A stretch of DNA of 7,756 nucleotides from JBGOUV01 sp041477815 (GTDB taxonomy: Bacteria > Acidobacteriota > Terriglobia > Bryobacterales > JACQDG01). Positions within the stretch are counted from its first letter, which is position 1, and each line of letters starts with the position of its first letter. The translations under genes were made by a program, and so were the position numbers. Shown piece after piece: positions 1 through 5,402 of this stretch. The stretch covers positions 1 to 7,756 of the forward strand of contig JBGOUV010000334.1 in the NCBI GenBank assembly GCA_041477815.1. The letters run 5' to 3'. Under the pieces are notes generated by a model. That model searched no databases and was not told the origin of the DNA. It worked only from the letters and a program-made list of their open reading frames with translations.

Positions 1-521
1 ACCCGACCGAGCAGGGGGTGTATGTGTGGCCGGGCGTCCAGGGGGCCACCAACTGGTATTCGCCGTCCTACCATCCCCTGACCGGCCTGTTCTACCTCAC
101 GGCCTGGGAAAACAAGGGCTTCTACCGCAAAGGAACGGCCGAATACATAGCCGGCAATCGGTATATCGGGAGTGTACCCAAGATCGACCTGGAGGAGGAA
201 CCGGGCTATGGCGCCATCCGGGCGCTCAATCCCCAGACCGGGGACAAGGTGTGGGAATACAAACTGCACACCAAGCCCTGGTCGGGGGTCCTGTCCACGG
301 CCGGCCACCTCGTATTCGGCGGCAGCGGCGGGTGGATCACCCGCGACCGCCAGGAGATGGAAGGCTACTTCTACGCGCTGGACGCCGCCACCGGCCAGGA
401 ACTTTGGCGGATCAACCTGGGCGGCGACATGTCGAGCAGCGCCATCACCTACGCGGTGAACGGCAAGCAGATGGTGACCATGCCCGCCGGCAGCGGCCTC
501 TTCGCATTCACCTTGCCGTAA
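1..521 (+). CDS. PQQ-dependent alcohol dehydrogenase family protein, C-terminal part (5' end outside window)
   Basis: The reading frame is open from the left edge (first whole codon at 3) to TAA at 519-521, giving 172 residues. It is the C-terminal part of an eight-bladed beta-propeller quinoprotein that would oxidise an alcohol or related substrate in the periplasm using PQQ. Visible family signs are the GATNWYSPSYHPLTGLFY segment, which resembles the NW...Y.P.T segment of the methanol/ethanol dehydrogenase family, the late-blade sequence SGVLSTAGHLVFGG, and the propeller docking motif ALDAATGQELW. It ends at the propeller (FAFTLP) with no fused cytochrome c domain, so it looks like a type I enzyme needing a separate electron acceptor. 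It is clearly paralogous to the complete gene at 1827-3401 but has about 10 extra residues (GWITRDRQEM region) in the loop after VFGG. The active-site half lies outside the window, so metal type and substrate cannot be judged. Confidence 0.9.
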   Translation, partial: PTEQGVYVWPGVQGATNWYSPSYHPLTGLFYLTAWENKGFYRKGTAEYIAGNRYIGSVPKIDLEEEPGYGAIRALNPQTGDKVWEYKLHTKPWSGVLSTAGHLVFGGSGGWITRDRQEMEGYFYALDAATGQELWRINLGGDMSSSAITYAVNGKQMVTMPAGSGLFAFTLP

Positions 522-540
522 CAGAGGGCCGATCCTCGAT

Positions 541-553
541 CCACCGACGGTGG
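541..553. other. Short hairpin in the 122-base gap after the first PQQ gene
   Basis: CCACC-GAC-GGTGG forms a five-base-pair stem with a three-base loop, 20 bases after the stop codon of the first PQQ gene. No T-run follows, so it is at best a weak or factor-dependent 3' end signal. The rest of 522-643 shows no convincing ORF. Confidence 0.25.
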
Positions 554-643
554 TGACCGCACGCGAGGTTGAGAGGGTGGCCGGGACTCCAAAATTTCTC
601 AGAGACTCTCGCCGTGGCAGGGTTTCATTGCAAAATAGTATAG

Positions 644-1024
644 ATGGTTCTGTTGGGACGGATCACGTTGGCCGGAGCGGTGGCCCTGGCGATGCTGGGG
701 GCGGGCTGCCGGTCCTCGCAGGGACCGCCGGTGGAGGTAGTGAAGCAGTCGGCCCAGGTGTTGTTTGAGAGGGCCGCCAAAGGAACGCCCGTACCGGTGA
801 ACATCCCGTTCACTGGGGAAGGGCAGGCCCTACCGAAGTTGCTTCAGACCGAGGTCAACCCGCTGACGCCGGGGACGGCGGAGGACGGCGGGCAGTTGTT
901 CCACTACGACGTCCGGCTCACCTACCTGAACCGCCTCCAACAGATGGAGCACGCTAATTTCCGCTTTGGGTTTGTCAAGACGAAGGAGGGGGTGTGGATG
1001 CCGTGGTTTCCGAGCAAGAAGTAG
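644..1024 (+). CDS. Small predicted lipoprotein, function unknown
   Basis: This gene encodes 126 residues that I do not recognise as any named family. The N-terminus is a short signal peptide: a single Arg (R6), a hydrophobic core (ITLAGAVALAML), then LGAGC with the candidate lipidated Cys at position 22. The product is therefore probably membrane-anchored and exported. The mature part is about 105 residues, with a likely helix (VVKQSAQVLFERAAK) and an aromatic C-terminus (FRFGF, VWMPWFP) that suggests a small beta-rich fold. The start is uncertain. ATG 644 is the first in-frame ATG, but there is no Shine-Dalgarno and the AT-rich AAAATAGTATAG lies directly against it; TTG 653 would leave the signal peptide usable. 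It sits between a PQQ dehydrogenase and a diheme cytochrome on the same strand, so a role in that periplasmic redox cluster is possible but is only inferred from position. Confidence 0.75.
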   Translation: MVLLGRITLAGAVALAMLGAGCRSSQGPPVEVVKQSAQVLFERAAKGTPVPVNIPFTGEGQALPKLLQTEVNPLTPGTAEDGGQLFHYDVRLTYLNRLQQMEHANFRFGFVKTKEGVWMPWFPSKK

Positions 1025-1034
1025 GACCGGGGGG

Positions 1035-1047
1035 TATCATATACGGC
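1035..1047 (+). promoter_or_regulatory. Candidate leaderless promoter of the cytochrome c gene
   Basis: TATCAT (1035-1040) is followed by seven bases and then ATG 1048. Transcription normally begins about seven bases past the -10 hexamer, which here would be at the start codon. No Shine-Dalgarno is present in the preceding bases and no good -35 box is seen. Confidence 0.45.
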
Positions 1048-1830
1048 ATGATAAAAGTTTGCGTGGCGGGTCTGGCCGTGGTGAGCCTGTGCGCGGCCCA
1101 GAGCGGCGCCAAGAACCCGTTTGCCAATGATCCTCGGGCGGCTGCCGACGGCCGGCCGACTTTCCGGTTGTTCTGTTCTCCTTGTCATGGCATCAAAGCG
1201 GAAGGAGGGCGCGGTCCCGACCTGACGCGTGGTGTCTTTTCGGCCGGCGATAGCGACGCCGACCTGTTCAACGTCATCGCCAACGGGGCCACCGGCACCG
1301 AGATGCCGGAGTTCCTGTCGCGCCTGGGCGACGAGAATACCTGGCGGGTGATCGCTTACATCCGCTCGGTCGCCAAGCGGGACTCCACGCCCATCAGCGG
1401 CGACCGCCAGTCGGGCGAAAAGCTGTTCTGGGCGAAAGGACAATGTGGGACCTGCCACATGGTGGGAAGCAAGGGCGGGAGGATGGGGCCGGAGTTGACG
1501 CGCATGGGGCGGACGCGCAGCGCCGCCTACCTGCGCGAGTCCATCGTCGATGTTAACGCCGATCTCACGCCGGGCTTCTTCGCCATCACCGTGGTGACCA
1601 AGGACGGTAAGAAGATCGCCGGGGTGCAGCGGGGGTTCGATAACTTCTCCGCGCAGTTCATGGACGCCGGCGAGAAGTTCTACTCGTTCCAGAAGAGCGA
1701 GGTGACCTCGATGAAGCGGGAGTTCCGGTCGTTGATGCCGGACAACTACCGCAAGGTGTTCAGCGACGCGGAATTGAACGATGTGGTGGCTTATTTGGCC
1801 GGCCTGCGCGGTCCGGAGGAGAAACGATGA
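1048..1830 (+). CDS. Diheme c-type cytochrome, probable electron acceptor of the PQQ dehydrogenase
   Basis: This is a periplasmic cytochrome c of 260 residues. A Sec signal peptide (about residues 1-17, MIKVCVAGLAVVSLCAAQ) is followed by two heme-binding sites, CSPCH (Cys43, Cys46, His47) and CGTCH (Cys133, Cys136, His137). Likely distal Met ligands are Met86 (TEMPEF) and Met230 (SLMPDN). The second half, with the SIVD.NADLTPGFF stretch and the SLMP ending, resembles the heme-binding domain common in Acidobacteriota and Planctomycetota cytochromes. I chose ATG 1048 because the signal peptide begins there. An in-frame GTG at 994 would add 18 residues overlapping the lipoprotein gene and hide the signal peptide. 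The stop overlaps the next start (ATGA, 1827-1830), so it is translationally coupled to the PQQ dehydrogenase. That pairing supports a role as its electron acceptor (inference from context). Confidence 0.9.
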   Translation: MIKVCVAGLAVVSLCAAQSGAKNPFANDPRAAADGRPTFRLFCSPCHGIKAEGGRGPDLTRGVFSAGDSDADLFNVIANGATGTEMPEFLSRLGDENTWRVIAYIRSVAKRDSTPISGDRQSGEKLFWAKGQCGTCHMVGSKGGRMGPELTRMGRTRSAAYLRESIVDVNADLTPGFFAITVVTKDGKKIAGVQRGFDNFSAQFMDAGEKFYSFQKSEVTSMKREFRSLMPDNYRKVFSDAELNDVVAYLAGLRGPEEKR

Positions 1831-3401
1831 AACGCTGGGGCATGCTGCTGGTGGTTGCGGCGGCGCTGGGCGCCGCTGACGACGCTTCGAACACGTGGCT
1901 GACGTACGGCAAGAACAATCTGGGATGGCGGTATAGCGAGAACCGCCAGATCAATACGGCGAACGTGTCGCAGTTGACGCCGCAGTGGGTGTTCCAGACC
2001 GGAGTGCCGGGCAAGGTGGAAACCACGCCGCTCGTGTTCGACCGGATGATGTTCGTCACGGCGCCGGAAAACCACGCCTATGCCCTCGACCTGGCGACAG
2101 GCCGGCAGATCTGGCACTACTCGAAGCCGATGCCGCGCGAGACCAGCGTCTGCTGCGGCCGGGTGAACCGGGGCTTCGCGGTGAAGGGGCAGACGCTGTT
2201 CAAAGTGAACCTGGAGTCGCGTCTGCTGGCCATGGACGCCAAGACCGGCACGGTGCTGTGGGAGAAGGAGGTCGAGGACATCAAGAAGGGGTACAGCCTG
2301 ACGGTCGCGCCCCTGGTGGTGAAGGACATGGTGCTGATCGGCGTGGCGGGGGCCGAGTTCGGGGTGCGCGGGTTTGTCGACGCCTACGACATTAACACCG
2401 GCCAGCGGCGCTGGCGCTTCTGGACCGTGGCCGGCCCGGACGATCCCGGCGTCAAGACCTGGGGCGGCGACTCCTGGAAGCGGGGCGGCGGGTCCACGTG
2501 GATCACGGGTACCTATGATCCGGAGCTGAACCTGGTCTACTGGGGCACCGGCAACCCCGGACCGGACATGAACGGCGACGTGCGGCCGGGCGACAACCTT
2601 TACACCTGCGCCATCGTGGCCCTGGACGCCGATACCGGGAAGCTGAAGTGGCACTACCAGATGACCCCGCACGACGTCCACGACTGGGATGCCATCGCGG
2701 ATCCGGTGTTGATTGACACGGTGGTCAAGGGGCAGAAGGTGAAGGCGGTGGTGCAGGCCAACCGCAATGGGTTCTACTACGTCCTGGATCGGGCCTCGGG
2801 CAAGCTGCTCTTCGCCAAGCCGTACACCAAAGTGACTTGGGCCGACGGTGTCAGTCCCGACGGCCGGCCCATTCTGGTGAGGGACCAGGACCCCACCGAA
2901 GAGGGCACCAAGTCGTGTCCGGGCATCGGGGGCGGGCACAACTGGCAGGCCACGGCGTATAGTCCGCTGACCAATATGTATTACTTCACATCGACGGAGG
3001 GCTGCCACATCTTCTACAAGACCGACCAGGAATTCCGGGAAGGACAGTGGTACCAGGCCAGTACGACCGCGCCGATACCTACCGAGCCGACCACCGGAGC
3101 CATCTATGCGGTGGTCCCCGGCAGCGGCGAGATCAAGTGGAAGTGGGAAATGGTGACGCCGCCCACCAGCGGCATGCTGACGACCGCCGGAGGGCTGGTG
3201 TTCGGCGGGGACCGGGAGGGGTACATCTTCGCCCTGGAGGCCCGCACCGGCAAGCCGCTGTGGAAGTTCCAGACCGGGGGCACGGTGATCGCTCCGCCTA
3301 TCACTTATATGTTAGAGGGGCGCCAGTACGTGGCGGTGGCGGCGGGCTCGTCGATGCTGACGTTCGCGCTGCCGAAGGCGCCGGCGGCGGCGGCCAAGTA
3401 G
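1827..3401 (+). CDS. PQQ-dependent alcohol dehydrogenase family protein, complete, putative lanthanide-type metal site
   Basis: This gene encodes 524 residues: a Sec signal peptide (about 1-17) followed by one quinoprotein propeller with repeated A.D..TG...W docking motifs. Active-site features can be seen. Cys109-Cys110 (SVCCGRVNRG) match the vicinal disulfide over PQQ. Glu177 (GAEFGVRG) and Asn243 (TGNPGP) match the metal ligands of methanol dehydrogenase. Asp286 in TPHDVHDWD matches the catalytic Asp, and Arg313 (ANRNGFYYVLDR) matches the PQQ-contacting Arg. Asp288, two residues after Asp286, occupies the position that is Asp in lanthanide-dependent XoxF-type enzymes and Ala or Ser in calcium enzymes, so lanthanide use is plausible. 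It has no cytochrome domain and is slightly shorter than typical methanol dehydrogenases. GGAGGA (1815-1820) precedes ATG 1827 by six bases, and the start overlaps the diheme cytochrome stop. The substrate cannot be named from sequence. Confidence 0.93.
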   Translation: MKRWGMLLVVAAALGAADDASNTWLTYGKNNLGWRYSENRQINTANVSQLTPQWVFQTGVPGKVETTPLVFDRMMFVTAPENHAYALDLATGRQIWHYSKPMPRETSVCCGRVNRGFAVKGQTLFKVNLESRLLAMDAKTGTVLWEKEVEDIKKGYSLTVAPLVVKDMVLIGVAGAEFGVRGFVDAYDINTGQRRWRFWTVAGPDDPGVKTWGGDSWKRGGGSTWITGTYDPELNLVYWGTGNPGPDMNGDVRPGDNLYTCAIVALDADTGKLKWHYQMTPHDVHDWDAIADPVLIDTVVKGQKVKAVVQANRNGFYYVLDRASGKLLFAKPYTKVTWADGVSPDGRPILVRDQDPTEEGTKSCPGIGGGHNWQATAYSPLTNMYYFTSTEGCHIFYKTDQEFREGQWYQASTTAPIPTEPTTGAIYAVVPGSGEIKWKWEMVTPPTSGMLTTAGGLVFGGDREGYIFALEARTGKPLWKFQTGGTVIAPPITYMLEGRQYVAVAAGSSMLTFALPKAPAAAAK

Positions 3402-3412
3402 GAGGCCGGCGC

Positions 3413-3850
3413 TTAGCTCCCTACCAGGGGGTTGACCACCTTCAGGCCGGCGAACCGCGTCAGATCGCGATCGGCGGACCAGAGCTCGGTCACGCCGTGT
3501 TGGCGGCAAATCGCCGCGATGCGGGCGTCGTGGACCCTGGCGCCCTCTACCCGTCCGGCCGTGAGCAGGGATTTGAGGACCGCCCAATACTCTCCAACCT
3601 CGCCGATGAGGTGTAACGAGGGGCACTCGCGCCAGGACTCGACGTGCGCGAGGGCGCGAGCCAGCGGGGTCGGCGGGCGGTAGATCCTCCGGTGGGTTAC
3701 CACCGCCAGGAACTCATGGACACAGGGCCAGGGGATGGCCCACGGGGCTCCGCTCTCGGCCAGCCGGCGCATGTGCTTCCAGGCGACGGGGTGCCAGGGA
3801 GAGTCTTCGCGGTGGGCGCAGATCAGGATGTTGCTGTCTACGGCGGTCAC
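3413..3850 (-). CDS. vapC: VapC-type PIN-domain ribonuclease toxin
   Basis: This is a 145-residue PIN-domain protein, the usual size for VapC toxins, which are metal-dependent ribonucleases (often cutting tRNA or rRNA). The conserved acidic residues are present: Asp5 (AVDSNILI), Glu46 (VHEFLAV), Asp108 (VHDARIAAI) and Asp127/Asp129 (SADRDL). I chose the GTG at 3850-3848 because it overlaps the antitoxin stop as GTGA, the PIN domain starts four residues later, and GGAGGG (3864-3859) lies eight bases upstream inside vapB. An in-frame ATG at 3901 would add 17 non-homologous residues over the antitoxin gene. It is convergent with the PQQ dehydrogenase, with only 11 bases between the two stops and no obvious terminator. 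The RNA target cannot be predicted. Confidence 0.9.
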   Translation of the reverse strand: MTAVDSNILICAHREDSPWHPVAWKHMRRLAESGAPWAIPWPCVHEFLAVVTHRRIYRPPTPLARALAHVESWRECPSLHLIGEVGEYWAVLKSLLTAGRVEGARVHDARIAAICRQHGVTELWSADRDLTRFAGLKVVNPLVGS

Positions 3851-4095
3851 CGCGGCCGCCCTCCGCGACCGTCGTAGATCATCTCCCGAATGGAGTTCCA
3901 ATCCAGGTCTTCGGCGAGGCCGCGGCCCTTGAAGCTCACCTTGCGCAGGCGGAAGGGTTTGGCGGCGGTCTGCTGTGGTTCCAAGACCCGTCGCAAACCG
4001 GCCTCCACCACTTTCCGCAGGGTCAGCCCGCGGGCGGCGGCGAAACGTTTGGCTGCGGTGACCAACGGGTCGGCGATTTCAATGGTGGTCTTCAC
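3847..4095 (-). CDS. vapB: VapB-type antitoxin
   Basis: This 82-residue protein is the first gene of the vapBC pair. Residues 1-40 (starting MKTTIEIADPLVTAAKRFA, then LRKVVEAGLRRVL) have the beta-strand-helix-helix pattern of ribbon-helix-helix antitoxins, which dimerise and bind the operator. The C-terminal 40 residues, with PFRLRKVSFKGRGL and DWNSIREMIYDGRGG, match the tail that wraps the PIN toxin in this subgroup. The start is GTG 4095, because the protein family begins at MKTTIEI. The stop overlaps vapC by four bases, giving coupled translation. It is expected to neutralise VapC and, with it, repress its own promoter. Confidence 0.88.
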   Translation of the reverse strand: MKTTIEIADPLVTAAKRFAAARGLTLRKVVEAGLRRVLEPQQTAAKPFRLRKVSFKGRGLAEDLDWNSIREMIYDGRGGRPR

Positions 4096-4110
4096 GACTC
4101 CACTGTACCA
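4096..4110 (-). promoter_or_regulatory. Candidate leaderless vapBC promoter
   Basis: On the minus strand TGGTACAGT (4110-4102) is an extended -10 (TGn plus TACAGT). Six bases (GGAGTC) separate it from the GTG at 4095. The GGAG there is too close (two bases from the GTG) to act as a normal Shine-Dalgarno. The spacing predicts transcription starting at or next to the start codon. Confidence 0.45.
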
Positions 4111-4127
4111 TAGCTACGGGAACCTGA

Positions 4128-4143
4128 TATGGGAGTATGGGAG
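4128..4143. repeat. Tandem 8-bp repeat upstream of vapB, candidate operator
   Basis: TATGGGAG occurs twice in direct succession (4128-4135 and 4136-4143), about 20 bases upstream of the vapB -10 and overlapping where a -35 would lie. An inverted CCATA at 4108-4112 faces both copies. Ribbon-helix-helix antitoxins bind short tandem or inverted sites of this size, so this may be the VapBC autoregulatory operator. That is inference; an 8-bp tandem repeat can arise by chance. Confidence 0.35.
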
Positions 4144-4204
4144 CTGATCGCCTTTGCAACGAGGCTAGCGGGTAATACAGGCCCGCGCAGGAACGCTGCC
4201 CCCA

Positions 4205-4366
4205 GGCGCCGAATCCCTCGCGGACTTGCTCGAGAAACTGGGCTGCCGGGACGATGCCGCGGGCGCCTACCAGTCCGGTGATCTGAACGGCGAGGGAGAG
4301 GAACGCCGACAGATAGATCAGAGCCAACAGGCGCAGAAACAGGCAGGGGTTCGGGGTATAGTACAA
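4205..4366 (-). pseudogene. 5' remnant of a lipase-maturation-factor (LMF1) family gene
   Basis: On the minus strand, from TTG 4366, a 54-residue stretch looks like the extreme N-terminus of the lipase maturation factor family of multi-pass membrane proteins: FLRLLALIYLSAFLSLAVQI (first membrane segment), then GLVGARGIVP and AAQFLEQVREGFGA. Family members run to several hundred residues, but here recognisable similarity stops near 4205. The frame then continues without clear homology to a stop at 4079-4081 inside vapB. The gene therefore appears to be truncated. The frame is still open beyond the homology, so a short expressed membrane peptide cannot be excluded. The vapBC pair lies exactly where the rest of the gene should be. 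No stop codon lies within the remnant itself, which suggests a fairly recent truncation. Confidence 0.55.
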
Positions 4367-4374
4367 GAGAGGAG
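4357..4374 (+). promoter_or_regulatory. Candidate promoter and ribosome binding site of the Rieske gene
   Basis: TATAGT (4357-4362) can serve as a -10, placing the RNA start near 4369. AGGAG (4370-4374) lies six bases before ATG 4381, so the leader would be only about a dozen bases and contain a Shine-Dalgarno. The heptamer TATAGTA reads TACTATA on the other strand, so it is also a possible -10 for the opposite direction. Confidence 0.4.
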
Positions 4375-4380
4375 ACCAGC

Positions 4381-4692
4381 ATGGGTCAGTACGTCAAGGT
4401 GGCCGCCACGGCGGAGATGGAGAATGCCCAAGGGGGGAAGGCGGTGGAGGCGGGTGGGCAGACTGTCGCCCTGTTCCGGGTGGGGACCGAGTATTGCGCG
4501 ATCGAGAATGTGTGCCCGCACCGGGGCGCGTCGCTGGCCGACGGCATGCTGAACGGTTACGAAATTACTTGCCCGTGGCATGCGGCGCGCTTTGACGTCC
4601 GGAGCGGAGCGGTGCTGTGCCCGCCGGCGCCGCACGGGGTGAGAAGCTTCCCGGTCCGGGTGAGCGGGACGGATATCGAGGTGGAACTGTAA
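4381..4692 (+). CDS. Stand-alone Rieske [2Fe-2S] ferredoxin
   Basis: This 103-residue protein consists of a single Rieske domain. Both cluster-binding boxes are complete: Cys45-Pro-His47 (NVCPHRGASL) and Cys64-Pro-Trp-His67 (EITCPWHAARFD). It has no signal peptide or membrane segment, so it is probably a cytoplasmic one-electron carrier. The size and domain fit the NirD-like or dioxygenase-ferredoxin type. No oxygenase, nitrite reductase or ferredoxin reductase is adjacent, so its partner is unknown. It starts at ATG 4381 with AGGAG six bases upstream and stands alone between the lipase-maturation-factor remnant and the higBA pair. Confidence 0.9.
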   Translation: MGQYVKVAATAEMENAQGGKAVEAGGQTVALFRVGTEYCAIENVCPHRGASLADGMLNGYEITCPWHAARFDVRSGAVLCPPAPHGVRSFPVRVSGTDIEVEL

Positions 4693-4724
4693 GTCAGTTG
4701 CTTCCGGCCGTGTAGCCTATGCGC

Positions 4725-4736
4725 TACAATGGACCG
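4725..4736 (+). promoter_or_regulatory. Candidate leaderless higBA promoter
   Basis: TACAAT (4725-4730) is followed by six bases and then ATG 4737, which is the start of the reconstructed toxin. No Shine-Dalgarno lies between them. The spacing predicts transcription starting at the ATG and independently supports 4737 as the original start. Confidence 0.45.
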
Positions 4737-5073
4737 ATGGAGGCCGCGCCGCGCCGGCTCAGGATTATGCCACGGCTGAGGGAGCGACGCCGTTTTCGAA
4801 GTGGCTGGACTCCTTGTCAGGCCAGCGCGGGCAAGCCCTAGTCTCGGCCCGGATCGAGCGCTTTGCGGTTGGAGTTTCGGCGACTGCAAAGCGATCGGTC
4901 ACGGTATTGCCGAACTTCGCATTGATTTCGGCCCGGGCTATCGGGTGTACTTTGGACAAGAGGGCCGAGGGACTGTGCTGTTGCTGTGCGGCGGCTCTAA
5001 ACGAACGCAGTCGAAGGATATTGTGAAGGCCAAAGCGTACTGGAAGGATTATCGGAGTAGAAGCGATGCCTAG
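4737..5073 (+). pseudogene. higB: HigB/RelE-like (phage Gp49-type) toxin gene with two one-base frameshifts
   Basis: Recognisable toxin sequence is spread over three frames in the right order. From ATG 4737: MEAAPRRLR. Then from 4763: DYATAEGATPFSKWLDSL and onward to ARIERFAVG, ending near 4873. Then from 4873: SFGDCKAIGHGIAELRIDFG, continuing through YRVYF and LLLCGGSKRTQSKDI to TAG at 5071-5073. Adding one base near 4761-4763 (AGG/GAT share a G) and one near 4873 (GGA/AGT share an A) restores a 112-residue protein matching the family of ribosome-dependent mRNA interferase toxins throughout. The observed span of 337 bases is not a multiple of three, but 339 is. The longest single frame (GTG 4801, 90 residues) has a nonsense N-terminus for this family. 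As read, the toxin is dead; two sequencing deletions are the alternative. The stop overlaps higA by eight bases. Confidence 0.8.
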
Positions 5074-5365
5074 AAGCGTCTCCTATGACGATTACTTGAT
5101 TCGATCACTGAGGAATCCCAAGCGGGCGGCGGCATACCTCAACGCCGCATTGGAGGATGAAGATCCGAGAGTGTTCCTGCTGGCGCTTCGTTACGTTGCC
5201 GAGGCGCGCGGGGGAATGGGCGCGGCAGCGGTGAAATCGAAACTGAATCGCGAGAGCCTGTACCGGATGCTTTCGAGGAAAGGGAATCCCAGCCTTCAGA
5301 GCCTCGGTGCCTTGCTATCCAGCCTGGGGTTCCGCCTGGCGGTCGATCTCAAGGACGCGGCCTAG
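5066..5365 (+). CDS. higA: HigA-type addiction module antitoxin (XRE-like)
   Basis: This 99-residue antitoxin belongs to the family that partners Gp49/HigB-type toxins. The N-terminal signature LIRSLRNPKRAAAYLNAALE is followed by a helix-turn-helix region (about residues 55-95, with LNRESLYRMLSRKGNPSL and LGALLSSLGFRLAV) that should bind both DNA and toxin. ATG 5066 overlaps the toxin stop (ATGCCTAG, 5066-5073), and GGAG (5054-5057) sits eight bases upstream. The toxin-first order is usual for this type of pair. It is intact although the toxin frame is broken, so it may persist as an orphan repressor or antitoxin. Confidence 0.88.
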   Translation: MPRSVSYDDYLIRSLRNPKRAAAYLNAALEDEDPRVFLLALRYVAEARGGMGAAAVKSKLNRESLYRMLSRKGNPSLQSLGALLSSLGFRLAVDLKDAA

Positions 5366-5402
5366 GTCCAGAATCCTCGACGCGCCGGAGGCCCGCCCTA
5401 CA

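Noticed and set aside
550..768. 72-residue plus-strand open frame over the gap and lipoprotein start
   Set aside because: No family-like sequence, and it runs out of frame into the lipoprotein gene, whose signal peptide and lipobox are convincing.
994..1047. Upstream GTG start for the cytochrome c gene
   Set aside because: It overlaps the lipoprotein gene and puts 18 non-signal residues before a clean signal peptide; ATG 1048 also fits the promoter spacing.
1791..3008. 405-residue minus-strand open frame opposite the second PQQ gene
   Set aside because: Low-complexity His/Arg/Val-rich translation, antisense to a well-supported enzyme; a typical high-GC shadow frame.
3402..3412. Bidirectional terminator between the PQQ gene and vapC
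   Set aside because: The gap is 11 bases; no stem with a T-tract is visible.
3851..3901. ATG 3901 as the vapC start
   Set aside because: The added 17 residues are Arg-rich and encoded over the vapB tail; the GTGA overlap and internal Shine-Dalgarno favour GTG 3850.
4801..5073. A 90-residue toxin starting at GTG 4801
   Set aside because: The first 28 or so residues do not look like the family, whereas the adjacent frames supply the correct N-terminal sequence; the frameshifted reading from 4737 explains more.
5366..5402. Rho-independent terminator between higA and the convergent TPR gene
   Set aside because: Only a four-base-pair CCTC/GAGG stem can be drawn and there is no T-run on either strand.
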